Positions 1 to 6,499 of a DNA stretch of 6,921 nucleotides are shown here, piece after piece. Origin of the DNA: Verrucomicrobiota bacterium (lineage in GTDB: Bacteria > Verrucomicrobiota > Verrucomicrobiia > Limisphaerales > JAEYXS01). A program made the translations under genes and the position numbers. The notes under the pieces are model-generated. The model was not told the DNA's origin and did not search any database. It was given only the letters and a program-made list of their open reading frames with translations. Positions within the stretch are counted from its first letter, which is position 1. Every line of letters begins with the position of its first letter. The stretch is taken from positions 1-6,921 of the forward strand of contig JAJNBN010000185.1 of assembly GCA_021156225.1 (NCBI GenBank). The letters run 5' to 3'.

Positions 1-1
1 C

Positions 2-913
2 CTCACGCGTGAGGACATCACCAGCAAGAAGATGTTCCCGGATGGTTGCGTGCCCACGACGTGGGACATCGACCTGCATTATCCGCGCGAGCAGTATATG
101 AAGAAGTTCCCGAACGATCCTTTCATCTCGAAGGCGGTGTTCGACAAGGCGGTGGACCGTAATCACGGTTATCCGGTGCCGTATCGCAGCTTCTACTCGC
201 GCAACATCGAGAACCTGTTCATGGCGGGCCGCAATGTGAGTGTGACGCATGAGGCGCTCGGCACGGTGCGCGTGATGAAGACGGGCGGCATGATGGGCGA
301 GGTCGTGGGCAAGGCGGCCTCCATCTGCATCAAGCAGAACTGCCTGCCGCGTGATGTGTATCACTCCTACCTCGAGCAGTTGAAGGAACTGATGAACTTG
401 GATCACTTCATGCGTCGTGACACGGTGAACGCACAGTTCTACAAACCGCAAGGTGCGACGGAATTGGCCGCACCGCAGGTGTTCGAGACAGGGCTGGATC
501 CGAAGAAGCTGCCGGGCATCGTGGTGGATGACGACAAGGCGGTGAAGAAGGGCAAGTGGACTGCGGGCGAGGGCCTGAAGGGTTTCGTAGGCGAGCACTA
601 CCTGTATGGCCGCGAGGCCGGTGCCTCGGTGCGCTATGAATTCTCGGTGCCGCAATCGGGCAAGTACGAGGTGCGCGTGGCTTACGGCATGCATGAGAAT
701 CGCGCCACGAACGTGCCGATCACGGTGACGGACACGGCGGGTTCCCAGACCGTCCGTATCAATCAAAAGGTGCAGGCCCCGTTGACGAACGGGTTTGTTT
801 CCGTGGGTACCTACACCTTCGATGCATCGAAGAAGGGTGTGGTGGAGATCGGCACGGACAAAGTGGATGGCAACGTCCATGCGGACGCCATCCAGGTGCT
901 GCCAGCGAAATAG
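2..913 (+). CDS. FAD-dependent oxidoreductase with golvesin-like C-terminal domain (5' end missing)
   Basis: The reading frame is open from base 2 and has no start in the window, so this is the C-terminal 303 residues of a longer protein. The first Met codon (position 32) lies inside conserved-looking sequence and is probably not the start. The part up to about base 480 resembles the end of the FAD_oxidored family (PF12831): a segment reading NLFMAGRNVS (about 211-240) is followed by THEALGTVRVMKTGG and a GxxxGKAA stretch, the usual C-terminal FAD-contacting region. From about base 514 to the stop lies a beta-rich domain (YEFSVPQSGKYEVRVAY, then DGNVHADAIQVLP) of the golvesin/xanthan-lyase C-terminal type, found on secreted enzymes of PVC bacteria and Bacteroidetes. 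The substrate cannot be read from this fragment. A strong terminator follows the stop, so it is transcriptionally separate from the next gene. Confidence 0.85.
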   Translation, partial: LTREDITSKKMFPDGCVPTTWDIDLHYPREQYMKKFPNDPFISKAVFDKAVDRNHGYPVPYRSFYSRNIENLFMAGRNVSVTHEALGTVRVMKTGGMMGEVVGKAASICIKQNCLPRDVYHSYLEQLKELMNLDHFMRRDTVNAQFYKPQGATELAAPQVFETGLDPKKLPGIVVDDDKAVKKGKWTAGEGLKGFVGEHYLYGREAGASVRYEFSVPQSGKYEVRVAYGMHENRATNVPITVTDTAGSQTVRINQKVQAPLTNGFVSVGTYTFDASKKGVVEIGTDKVDGNVHADAIQVLPAK

Positions 914-930
914 TTTGTGGGGAATTCCAG

Positions 931-970
931 CCGCCTGTCATGTGTGTTCATGGCAGGCGGTTTTTCTTTT
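931..970 (+). terminator. Rho-independent terminator of the FAD oxidoreductase gene
   Basis: A 12-bp stem is formed by CCGCCTGTCATG (931-942) and CATGGCAGGCGG (949-960), with one U-G wobble and a six-base loop. It is followed directly by TTTTTCTTTT (961-970). It lies 17 bases after the stop codon of the oxidoreductase gene, which is the expected position and orientation. Confidence 0.9.
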
Positions 971-973
971 AGC

Positions 974-1015
974 TCATTCGGTATGAATGAAAATGTCGTC
1001 AGCGATGTTTCATTC
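974..1015. promoter_or_regulatory. Alternating inverted repeats, possible operator or switch hairpin
   Basis: Three copies of one half-site alternate in orientation: TCATTC (974-979), GAATGAAA (985-992) and TTTCATTC (1008-1015). The first and second can pair across a 5-base spacer. The second and third form a perfect 8-bp inverted repeat across 15 bases. The two pairings are mutually exclusive. The site lies after the upstream terminator and before the NosR-like/apbE operon, so a regulator-binding site near the promoter is plausible. No convincing -35/-10 pair could be assigned, and function is inferred from position and symmetry only. Confidence 0.3.
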
Positions 1016-1035
1016 CGCTAGAACAACGCCGACAC

Positions 1036-1086
1036 GCCTCTCCTCCCTCTCCCCTCCACGGGGAGAAGGCTGGGGTGAGAGGTGAG
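1036..1086. repeat. C-rich/G-rich hairpin repeat of the dispersed intergenic type
   Basis: CCCTCTCCCC (1045-1054) pairs with GGGGAGAAGG (1060-1069) around a five-base loop, with one mismatch. The right side continues as CTGGGGTGAGAGGTGAG. Sequences of this pattern (CCCTCTCCCC, short loop, GGGGAGAGGG, then GGGTGAGGG) are widespread as multi-copy intergenic elements in GC-rich bacteria. Only one copy is in this window, so its repeat status here rests on resemblance. Its right end overlaps the proposed GTG start of the NosR-like gene. Confidence 0.45.
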
Positions 1087-2419
1087 AGTAACCACAGCAG
1101 TTCTAAACGAAAACGTGCCTGCTCAACCGCCAGTTCAGAAACCTGCCTCACGGTGGCTGCCCATCGCGATGAGGGGGTATCGTCTGGCGGTCATCCTCCT
1201 CATCGTGTGGATCGTGCGGGATCATCACTACCGCTTGCGCGTGCAAGGAGATACGCCGGTCACAGCGGACGAGGTCACGAAGTTTTTGCCAGAGGCCAAG
1301 GAGCTGCGGCCGGATCATTCCGTGTTTCGTGGTTTGGAAGTCTTGAACGCAGCCGGTGAGAAGATCGGGTATGTGGTGCGGACTTCGCCAGATGCAGATC
1401 ATATCACGGGGTATGTGGGCATGACGGATACGCTGGTGGCACTGGATAAAGACCTGAAGGTGCTGGGCATCAAAATCCGGCGCAGTGACGACACACGCAA
1501 GCATGTGGAGGATGTGGCTACCGACCGTCAGTTCCTGAAGATATGGAACGGGAAATCGTGGGAAGAGGTGGGCGAGATGACGCCGAAGGCGTTGCGCATG
1601 GAGGGCGTGGCGGGTTCCTCCATGACGAGTCTGGCGATGGCGGAGGGTATCGCGTTGCGGTTTCGTCGGACGGATGCGGAGGCTTCTAATCAACCGGCGT
1701 TTCGGGCTTCGGCGGGGGATATCGGGCTGGCCATTGTGGTGGTGATGGCGTTGGTGCTGACGTTCTCGAACATCGAGAAGCGCAAGTGGGTGCGGCGGGT
1801 TTTTCAGGTGGTGGTCATCGCGTATGTGGGGCTCATCAGCGGTGATCTGGTGGCACAGTCCTTGTTGATGGGCTGGGCGAAATCAGGGCTGCCCTGGCGG
1901 ATGGCACCGGGGATTGTGCTCCTGGGCGTGGTGGCCTTGGTGGTGCCTTGGGCCACGCGCAAGCCGGTGTATTGCCTGCATCTGTGTCCGCACGGAGCGG
2001 CGCAGGAACTGGTGGGGCGGCTGACGCCGAAGAAGTGGCGCGTGTCTTTACCAGATAATGTCGCACGGCGGTTGCGTTATCTGCCGGGCGTTTTGCTTTT
2101 CATGGTGATCGCCATTGTGATGCTGGGGTTGCCCATCGATCTGGCGAGCGTGGAGCCGTTTGATGCGTACATCATCGGCGTGGCGGGGTTGGCGACGATA
2201 CTGATCGCGGTGGGCGGATTGATCGCGGCGTTCTTTGTGCCGCAGGCGTATTGCAAATTTGGGTGTCCCACGGGGGCGGTATTGGAGTTTGTACGTTCGC
2301 GCGGGCCGCAGGACAAGTTCACGGCGCGGGATGCGTATGCGGGCGTGCTGGTGATCGTGGCGGCGGTGTTTTACTGGAAGTATTATGTGATCCAGCAATG
2401 GATCGTAGGGCCGTTATGA
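1082..2419 (+). CDS. NosR-like FMN-binding / 4Fe-4S membrane protein
   Basis: The 445-residue product is likely an inner-membrane electron-transfer protein. A membrane anchor (about 33-46) is followed by an extracytoplasmic FMN-binding domain (about 60-195), then about six hydrophobic segments (near 213-228, 241-260, 276-290, 335-352, 363-387, 418-436). Two CX3CP motifs, CLHLCP (298-303) and CKFGCP (391-396), match those of NosR/NirI and Fer4_5 proteins and probably bind iron-sulfur clusters or cofactors at the membrane. It is shorter than classical NosR (about 700 residues) and lacks the C-terminal ferredoxin part. The expected flavinylation site is EGVAGSSMTS (174-183), where A-G-S-S replaces the usual S-G-A-T, leaving Ser180 as the likely acceptor. 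An in-frame TGA at 1076 bounds the start. GTG 1082 is the longest choice, ATG 1169 is an alternative that keeps the anchor, and neither has a clear ribosome site. The stop overlaps the apbE start (ATGA). The electron donor and final acceptor are unknown, and no nos genes are present. Confidence 0.85.
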   Translation: MRVTTAVLNENVPAQPPVQKPASRWLPIAMRGYRLAVILLIVWIVRDHHYRLRVQGDTPVTADEVTKFLPEAKELRPDHSVFRGLEVLNAAGEKIGYVVRTSPDADHITGYVGMTDTLVALDKDLKVLGIKIRRSDDTRKHVEDVATDRQFLKIWNGKSWEEVGEMTPKALRMEGVAGSSMTSLAMAEGIALRFRRTDAEASNQPAFRASAGDIGLAIVVVMALVLTFSNIEKRKWVRRVFQVVVIAYVGLISGDLVAQSLLMGWAKSGLPWRMAPGIVLLGVVALVVPWATRKPVYCLHLCPHGAAQELVGRLTPKKWRVSLPDNVARRLRYLPGVLLFMVIAIVMLGLPIDLASVEPFDAYIIGVAGLATILIAVGGLIAAFFVPQAYCKFGCPTGAVLEFVRSRGPQDKFTARDAYAGVLVIVAAVFYWKYYVIQQWIVGPL

Positions 2420-3417
2420 TTTTTCGCCGACGAGCATTGTTCCTGTGCTTGATGCTTGGATTTGTGGTGTCGTCGTTTTCCGAGGAATCTGTGCGTCACG
2501 TCGCCGGCACGGCTATGGGCATGAAGTGGTCGGTGAAGTGGATCGGCGGCCAGGAGGGAGCGGTCATCCAGCAGGATATTGCGGGACTGCTGACGGAGAT
2601 CGAGAAGGAGATGTCCACGTATCGAGCGGATTCGGAGATTTCGCGGTTCAACGTCTCGCGCAGTACGAACTGGTTTCCGGTCTCGACGAACTTGATGCGG
2701 GCGGTCGCGGCCAGTCTGGAACTCGCGGTGAAGACCGAGGGAGCGCTGGACCCCGCAGTGTATCCGCTGGTTCAGGCATGGGGTTTTGGGCCAATTCGAC
2801 GCGTGGGGCAGATGCCGACGGTCACGGAAATCGCCATCGCGCGGACGAAAGTGGGCCATACCAATGTGCAGGTGAGGGCTTCGCCGCCTGCGGTGCGCAA
2901 GCTGCGTCCGTTCGTTTCATTGGACGTGAATGCCGTGGCGATGGGGCTCGCGGCAGATCTGGCGAAGGCACGCTTGCAGCAGCTCGGCTGCGCCAATTTC
3001 CTGATCGATATGGGCGGGGAGTTCGCGGCGGTGGGTGATGGACCGGAAGGGAAGGGCTGGCCGGTGGGCATCGAACAGCCGGACTCGCAAGGACGGCGAA
3101 TCCAACGGGTGATCGTGCTCAGGAACGAGAGCCTGGCGACCTCGGGTGATGACCGGAATTTTCGTGAGATCAACGGCAAGCGGTATCACCATATCATCGA
3201 CCCGCGCACGGGCTGGCCAGCGGAGACGCAGATCGCTTCCGCAACGGTCATTCATTCATCGTGTACGCAAGCGGATGGCTGGGCGACGGCGATGGTGGTG
3301 ATGGGGGCCGAGCGCGGACTGGCCGTCGCGGAGCGAGAAGGTTTCAATGTGGTCCTGATCATCCGAGGCAAGGATGGCCAGTATGAGGTGAAGGAGACGG
3401 GCCATGGTGGTAAATGA
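2416..3417 (+). CDS. apbE: FAD:protein FMN transferase (ApbE family)
   Basis: The 333-residue product should transfer FMN from FAD onto a Ser/Thr of a partner protein outside the cytoplasm, with Mg2+. ATG 2416 overlaps the upstream stop as ATGA, indicating translational coupling, and opens with RRR plus a hydrophobic stretch (residues 2-22), an apparent signal peptide cleaved near FS-EE. There is no lipobox, although many ApbE proteins are lipoproteins. Family motifs run in order: GTAMG (31-35), STYRADSEISRFN (67-79), DPAVYPLVQAWGF (112-124), LDVNAVAMGLAAD (169-181), LIDMGGE (196-202), SLATSGDDRNF (239-249), HHIIDPRTGWPA (258-269) and ADGWATAMVVMG (286-297), which carries the metal-binding Asp and Thr. 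One oddity is Met176 where the family usually has Lys or Gln before the Gly. The evident substrate is the FMN-domain protein encoded just upstream. The gene ends three bases from the stop of the opposing minus-strand gene. Confidence 0.93.
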   Translation: MIFRRRALFLCLMLGFVVSSFSEESVRHVAGTAMGMKWSVKWIGGQEGAVIQQDIAGLLTEIEKEMSTYRADSEISRFNVSRSTNWFPVSTNLMRAVAASLELAVKTEGALDPAVYPLVQAWGFGPIRRVGQMPTVTEIAIARTKVGHTNVQVRASPPAVRKLRPFVSLDVNAVAMGLAADLAKARLQQLGCANFLIDMGGEFAAVGDGPEGKGWPVGIEQPDSQGRRIQRVIVLRNESLATSGDDRNFREINGKRYHHIIDPRTGWPAETQIASATVIHSSCTQADGWATAMVVMGAERGLAVAEREGFNVVLIIRGKDGQYEVKETGHGGK

Positions 3418-3420
3418 AAA

Positions 3421-3998
3421 TCAGCGGGGTTGCCAATAAGTCTTCCAGCCTTGGTTACGCAAAATGGCTCCGGGTGGGATTTGGACAAGGACCATCCCAG
3501 CAAAAAGGAGGTCTCCACAGGCGCAGAGGGCATTGAAACTGGAGATATAAGCGAGCCAGCCGGACGCCGTTTGGGTAACGGCCAGGAGAACCAAAGGGAG
3601 AACACTCATCACCAACAGGGGCATCAGCGCGATAGCGATGAGCCGGTTGCGGGCATTTCGCCGTCGTAGTGGGCGTAGAAGAGAATCTTGGCGGGCCAGA
3701 GACCGAGGATGGAGGCGCGATGAAGTCCATTGCCCGGATGGATGAGCGCATGCAGAAGTTCATGCACCACCACGATGCCGGCAAAATTCAGCAGGAAGAG
3801 GCCGATCGAGCCGTCCGACGCGACATCGTTCAAGGGAGTGAGGCGCGACCAAAGAAACAGGAAGAGGAGTCCGGTGCCAATGCCGATGGGCAGGGCGAGG
3901 AGTTGAAACATCCACGGCGAGGGTTCACGCAAGGCCTTCCATGATCCATCCGGTATGAAATCCGGTGATTCAGGAATGGGGCCGACGTGGAAGCGCAT
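3421..3998 (-). pseudogene. DUF3267-type membrane zinc metalloprotease, interrupted by a one-base frameshift
   Basis: ATG at 3998 opens a frame (MRFHVGPIPE...) with a membrane segment (about 31-50), a second hydrophobic stretch (64-84) carrying HELLH (79-83, the HEXXH zinc motif), then a conserved-looking segment ending YAHYDGEM (about 115). This frame runs out at 3624. A second frame, one base off, continues the family fold as NARNRLIAIALMPLL... with two more membrane segments and ends QGWKTYWQPR at 3421. The switch falls at the GGG run 3651-3653 (CCC on the coding strand): adding one base there gives an intact 192-residue protein reading EM-P/S-RNRLIAIAL. HEXXH with four membrane segments fits DUF3267 (PF11667), an uncharacterised zincin family. 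The gene starts 10 bases after the thioredoxin/PDZ gene, with GGAG just upstream of ATG, so it looks like the last gene of that transcript. It could be a true pseudogene, a sequencing error or, less likely, programmed slippage. Confidence 0.75.
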
Positions 3999-4008
3999 AA
4001 GCTCCGGC

Positions 4009-5373
4009 TTATTCTCCGCTCGTGGGCAGGGTGAACTTGGCCTGTTTGGGCAGACCGGCTTCGTCGCGATAGCCCATGGTGATCTGGTCGCCGGGATTGA
4101 AAGCGAGGCGGAACCACACGAGGAAGGCGCGGCCATCGAGGTCAGGACTCATGCCGTTCACGGAGGTGACGACGTGGCTGGAACGCAGGCCGGCTTTGTA
4201 AGCGACGCGGTCGGTGTTGGCGCCCATGTACGGCTGGATGGCCATGGTCTTGGGATGGATGCCGAGCTGTTTACGTTTGTTATCCGGAACTTTCAGCGGG
4301 AAGAAGGAGGGACCGATGCTGATGACGCCTTGGGAGATGGACATGCGCCAGTCGAGCGCGGTGCGGCGCCAGCCTTCATTGACTTCCAGCGTGCCGGTCA
4401 TGGCCTTGCCGTTGCGCTGCCAGACGAGTTCGAATTCACCCGCGTCTTTCGGACCGCGATGGAGCACGCCGCGGAAATCCGCCTGGCTGAAGAGCATGTG
4501 CTTGTTCGCGGCGCCGAGGATGTCGCCTTTTTGCAGACCGGCTTTCGCAGCGGGGCTGTTTGGGGTGACCTGTTTCACGAGCAGGCCGTGATCGCGCTCG
4601 ATGACTATGCCGATGTTCTCGGGCAACGGCCAGATTTGCGTGTCCTTCACCTTGTTGAAGGTCTTGGCAGCGACGGCGGGGGTGCGCAGGATGTCGGCGA
4701 CTTGATGGCAGTGGATGCAGTTGGAGTTCAGGCTTTCCTTCGCAGGACGCAGTTTCTGCCATGTGGCGTAGCCAGGCAGGTTCGTGGGATCGGCCTTGGG
4801 CTTGGTCAGATCGGGAGCGGGCAGATCCATGTTCCATTTCTCGCGCCGTGGATCGGCGTGCCAGGCGAGGGTGGATTGCAGGGTGCGGATGAGCGAGGGT
4901 TTCGAGATGCGCGTGGCGTCGGAGACGTTATCGCGGCCGCCGTAGACGCTGAGGACGCGGCCTTCGGGCGAGAGAATCCAGCCCCACCAGGAAAGGTCGA
5001 GGTCCTGATAGCCTTCCATGGGGAAGATGCGGAAATCGATCATCTTGGCGTCCGTGAGGCGGACGGTGACGAACTGAAGCAGGAGGGGATCGAGATCGGT
5101 GCCGCCTTCGAGGACTTCCTTGTCGAAGGCCGAGCATTGCTTGCAGGGCAGGCAGCGGAAGGTGACGAAGAGCGGACGGTTCTCCTTCTTGGCCTCGGCC
5201 ATGGCGGCGGTGAGGTCACTGCGCCATTGGACTTTGTAGCCGGAGGGTGCGGGCGGCTTGCCCTGGCGTGGGCCGAGGATTTCATCCCAGTTGGGGGACT
5301 GGGCATACGCGGCGTGCACTTCAAACAACAGTGCCACCAGGATCAAAGCGAGCAGGCGACGCGCTGAGTTCAT
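4009..5373 (-). CDS. Exported thioredoxin-like / CXXCH / double PDZ protein
   Basis: The 454-residue product begins with a signal peptide (MNSARRLLALILVALL..., cleaved near AYAQ-S), so it acts outside the cytoplasm. Residues about 45-165 form a thioredoxin-like domain with CLPCKQC (74-80), offering CXXC and a second CXXC sharing the middle Cys. Residues 219-223 are CIHCH, a c-type heme-binding CXXCH motif, in a linker of about 50 residues. Two PDZ-like domains follow: 250-335 (NIGIVIERDHGLLV, NSPAAKAGLQKGDIL) and 375-450 (AIQPYMGANTDRVAYKAGLRSSHVV, with SVNG). The layout matches the PVC family that databases name Trx7/PDZ (seleno)protein, here with cysteines only. A redox or folding role at the envelope is inferred; the partner is unknown. 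A longer start at 5475 would bury the signal peptide and overlap the DUF1990 gene by 64 bases, so 5373 was chosen, although no strong ribosome site precedes it. The linker is short for a full cytochrome c fold, so heme binding is uncertain. Confidence 0.85.
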   Translation of the reverse strand: MNSARRLLALILVALLFEVHAAYAQSPNWDEILGPRQGKPPAPSGYKVQWRSDLTAAMAEAKKENRPLFVTFRCLPCKQCSAFDKEVLEGGTDLDPLLLQFVTVRLTDAKMIDFRIFPMEGYQDLDLSWWGWILSPEGRVLSVYGGRDNVSDATRISKPSLIRTLQSTLAWHADPRREKWNMDLPAPDLTKPKADPTNLPGYATWQKLRPAKESLNSNCIHCHQVADILRTPAVAAKTFNKVKDTQIWPLPENIGIVIERDHGLLVKQVTPNSPAAKAGLQKGDILGAANKHMLFSQADFRGVLHRGPKDAGEFELVWQRNGKAMTGTLEVNEGWRRTALDWRMSISQGVISIGPSFFPLKVPDNKRKQLGIHPKTMAIQPYMGANTDRVAYKAGLRSSHVVTSVNGMSPDLDGRAFLVWFRLAFNPGDQITMGYRDEAGLPKQAKFTLPTSGE

Positions 5374-5411
5374 AGGGCTGAGGCTGGAGACTACGGGGTT
5401 GTGAAAGGGTG

Positions 5412-5987
5412 TCAACTGGCGGGATTGCTTTGATGGAAGCGGGTTTTTACGTGGTTCAGCGCACGGCGGGTACACCAGGCTTGGTAGGGAAGGGTGGCTA
5501 TATGCTTGCCCAGGCGCGAGGTCCAGTGGCCGGGTTCGGAATGGGTGTGGATGGTGAAGTAGAGCGAGCCCTCGCGCTCTTCGAAGTAGAATTCGGAGAT
5601 GCCGCGTTCGGCGTGGCCGGTCAGGGTTTCGTAGGCGAAGCCGAGGCGTTTGTCTTCTTCGATCAGGCGAGAGATGCGGACGGCGAATTCGAGGCAGAGG
5701 CCGAAGCCAATGAGGGGCGGGATCATGGCGCGCTGGAGGATGATGTCGCCGACGCGCATCTGGCGGCCCTCAGTTTTCCATTCCGCTTCGTAGCGGATGA
5801 TGGAGGAGGGGAAGACGTCGTAGTCAAAGAGGGAATCGGTGCGCCATTGGCTGATGGGGCCGGGGACACCGAGGGCGATGGAGCTGTTTTTTTCGGGGAG
5901 GGATGAGGCGTTGGTGAAATTGGGCGTGAGCGTCCTGGCTTCGGGAAAGGTCATCGCGGGACGGGCGAAAGAGGGGCGGAGTTTCAT
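5412..5987 (-). CDS. DUF1990 / UPF0548 family protein
   Basis: The 191-residue, apparently cytoplasmic protein has no signal peptide or clear membrane segment. Recognition rests on two family blocks: RQMRVGDIILQRAMIPP (about residues 74-90), matching the usual RVGDxIxxR core, and LGFAYETLTGHAERGISEF (about 114-132), matching the GFAYGTLPGHPExGEExF signature, followed by alternating beta-type sequence and a helical C-terminus. The length is slightly above the usual 160-170. The biochemical role of DUF1990 is not established; the fold is thought to be lipid-pocket-like, but nothing here tests that. ATG 5987 overlaps the stop of the upstream gene as ATGA, so the two are probably translationally coupled. 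It ends 38 bases before the start of the thioredoxin/PDZ gene. Confidence 0.85.
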   Translation of the reverse strand: MKLRPSFARPAMTFPEARTLTPNFTNASSLPEKNSSIALGVPGPISQWRTDSLFDYDVFPSSIIRYEAEWKTEGRQMRVGDIILQRAMIPPLIGFGLCLEFAVRISRLIEEDKRLGFAYETLTGHAERGISEFYFEEREGSLYFTIHTHSEPGHWTSRLGKHIATLPYQAWCTRRALNHVKTRFHQSNPAS

Positions 5988-6499
5988 GAGTGGTCTTCCT
6001 CTTCATTATCTTCCAGCCAGCCGCTGATGCTGAAGGCGACCTTTCGTCCCTTCCTGCGCTGCACTTCGATGCTGGTGTCACTGCGTTTTATGCTGACGAT
6101 GTGGGAGTAATCTTCTCCGTCAATGGGGCTGAGGTCTTCCAATCCATTAGCGAACAGCTCCTGGAGGGAAACTTCCGAGCGCTGTTCACCGAGGAAGACA
6201 AAGTAAGCGCGGACGACAATGCGCTTCAGATTCTGGCGGATATCGTCCTCGGTCTGGTCGTATTCGACGCGTTGTCCAGCGGGTGTTTCCACCCAGATCC
6301 GGGTGGTTGAGGAGGTGATGAAAATCGTGGAATAGTCTTCGCCCAAGACGGGCTCGATCTTTTTACCGCCCAATTCTTCCTGCACGTCGGCGAAGACGAC
6401 GGTTTCTTTTTCGGGGTCAAAAAGAATAAACTGGGCGGCGCCAAAAATCGTTCCCAGATTGCGGTAGATCTTACGGAGTGAAGCGGATTCTGTGTTCAT
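5984..6499 (-). CDS. Uncharacterised 171-residue protein with internal duplication
   Basis: I do not recognise the family. The protein is acidic and soluble, without signal peptide or membrane segment, and ends in an acidic tail (EDNEEEDHS). It contains two similar units, residues 22-80 and 97-156, that align without gaps through their first 36 positions. Both place GEDYS at the same point (53-57 and 128-132), followed by beta-type sequence (IWVETPAGQRVEY and IEVQRRKGRKVAF). The pattern suggests two copies of a small beta-rich fold joined by a helix (DDIRQNLKRIVVR). The stop overlaps the DUF1990 start (ATGA), so the two proteins may be made together. ATG 6499 is preferred as the first Met of the frame with typical start-like composition; no strong ribosome site is visible. 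It lies 78 bases after the lipoprotein gene. Confidence 0.75.
   Translation of the reverse strand: MNTESASLRKIYRNLGTIFGAAQFILFDPEKETVVFADVQEELGGKKIEPVLGEDYSTIFITSSTTRIWVETPAGQRVEYDQTEDDIRQNLKRIVVRAYFVFLGEQRSEVSLQELFANGLEDLSPIDGEDYSHIVSIKRSDTSIEVQRRKGRKVAFSISGWLEDNEEEDHS

Noticed and set aside
1148..1693. A 181-codon minus-strand frame opposite the FMN-domain region
   Set aside because: The sequence is His/Arg-rich and low in structure, typical of an antisense shadow; the plus strand carries a recognisable FMN-binding domain.
2251..2415. An upstream extension of the ApbE frame
   Set aside because: The extension would overlap the NosR-like coding sequence by 165 bases and place the signal peptide internally; ATG 2416 gives a normal signal peptide and an ATGA overlap.
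3455..3784. A third minus-strand frame across the frameshift region (109 codons)
   Set aside because: It does not continue either half of the metalloprotease and has no hydrophobic pattern.
5134..5154. A selenocysteine site in the thioredoxin motif
   Set aside because: All three positions are Cys codons and there is no in-frame TGA, although related proteins may use selenocysteine.
3955..5367. A 470-codon open frame on the plus strand opposite the thioredoxin/PDZ gene
   Set aside because: It has no recognisable domain, is rich in Gly/Ala/Glu/Asp as expected for the antisense of a GC-rich gene, and the opposite strand has a signal peptide, thioredoxin, CXXCH and PDZ motifs.
5374..5475. A longer N-terminus for the thioredoxin/PDZ protein starting at 5475
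   Set aside because: It would put 34 residues before a good signal peptide and overlap the DUF1990 gene.
5409..5906. A 165-codon plus-strand frame opposite the DUF1990 gene
   Set aside because: The composition is Gly/Glu/Ala-rich with no motifs, while the minus strand matches DUF1990 blocks and is joined to its neighbour by ATGA.
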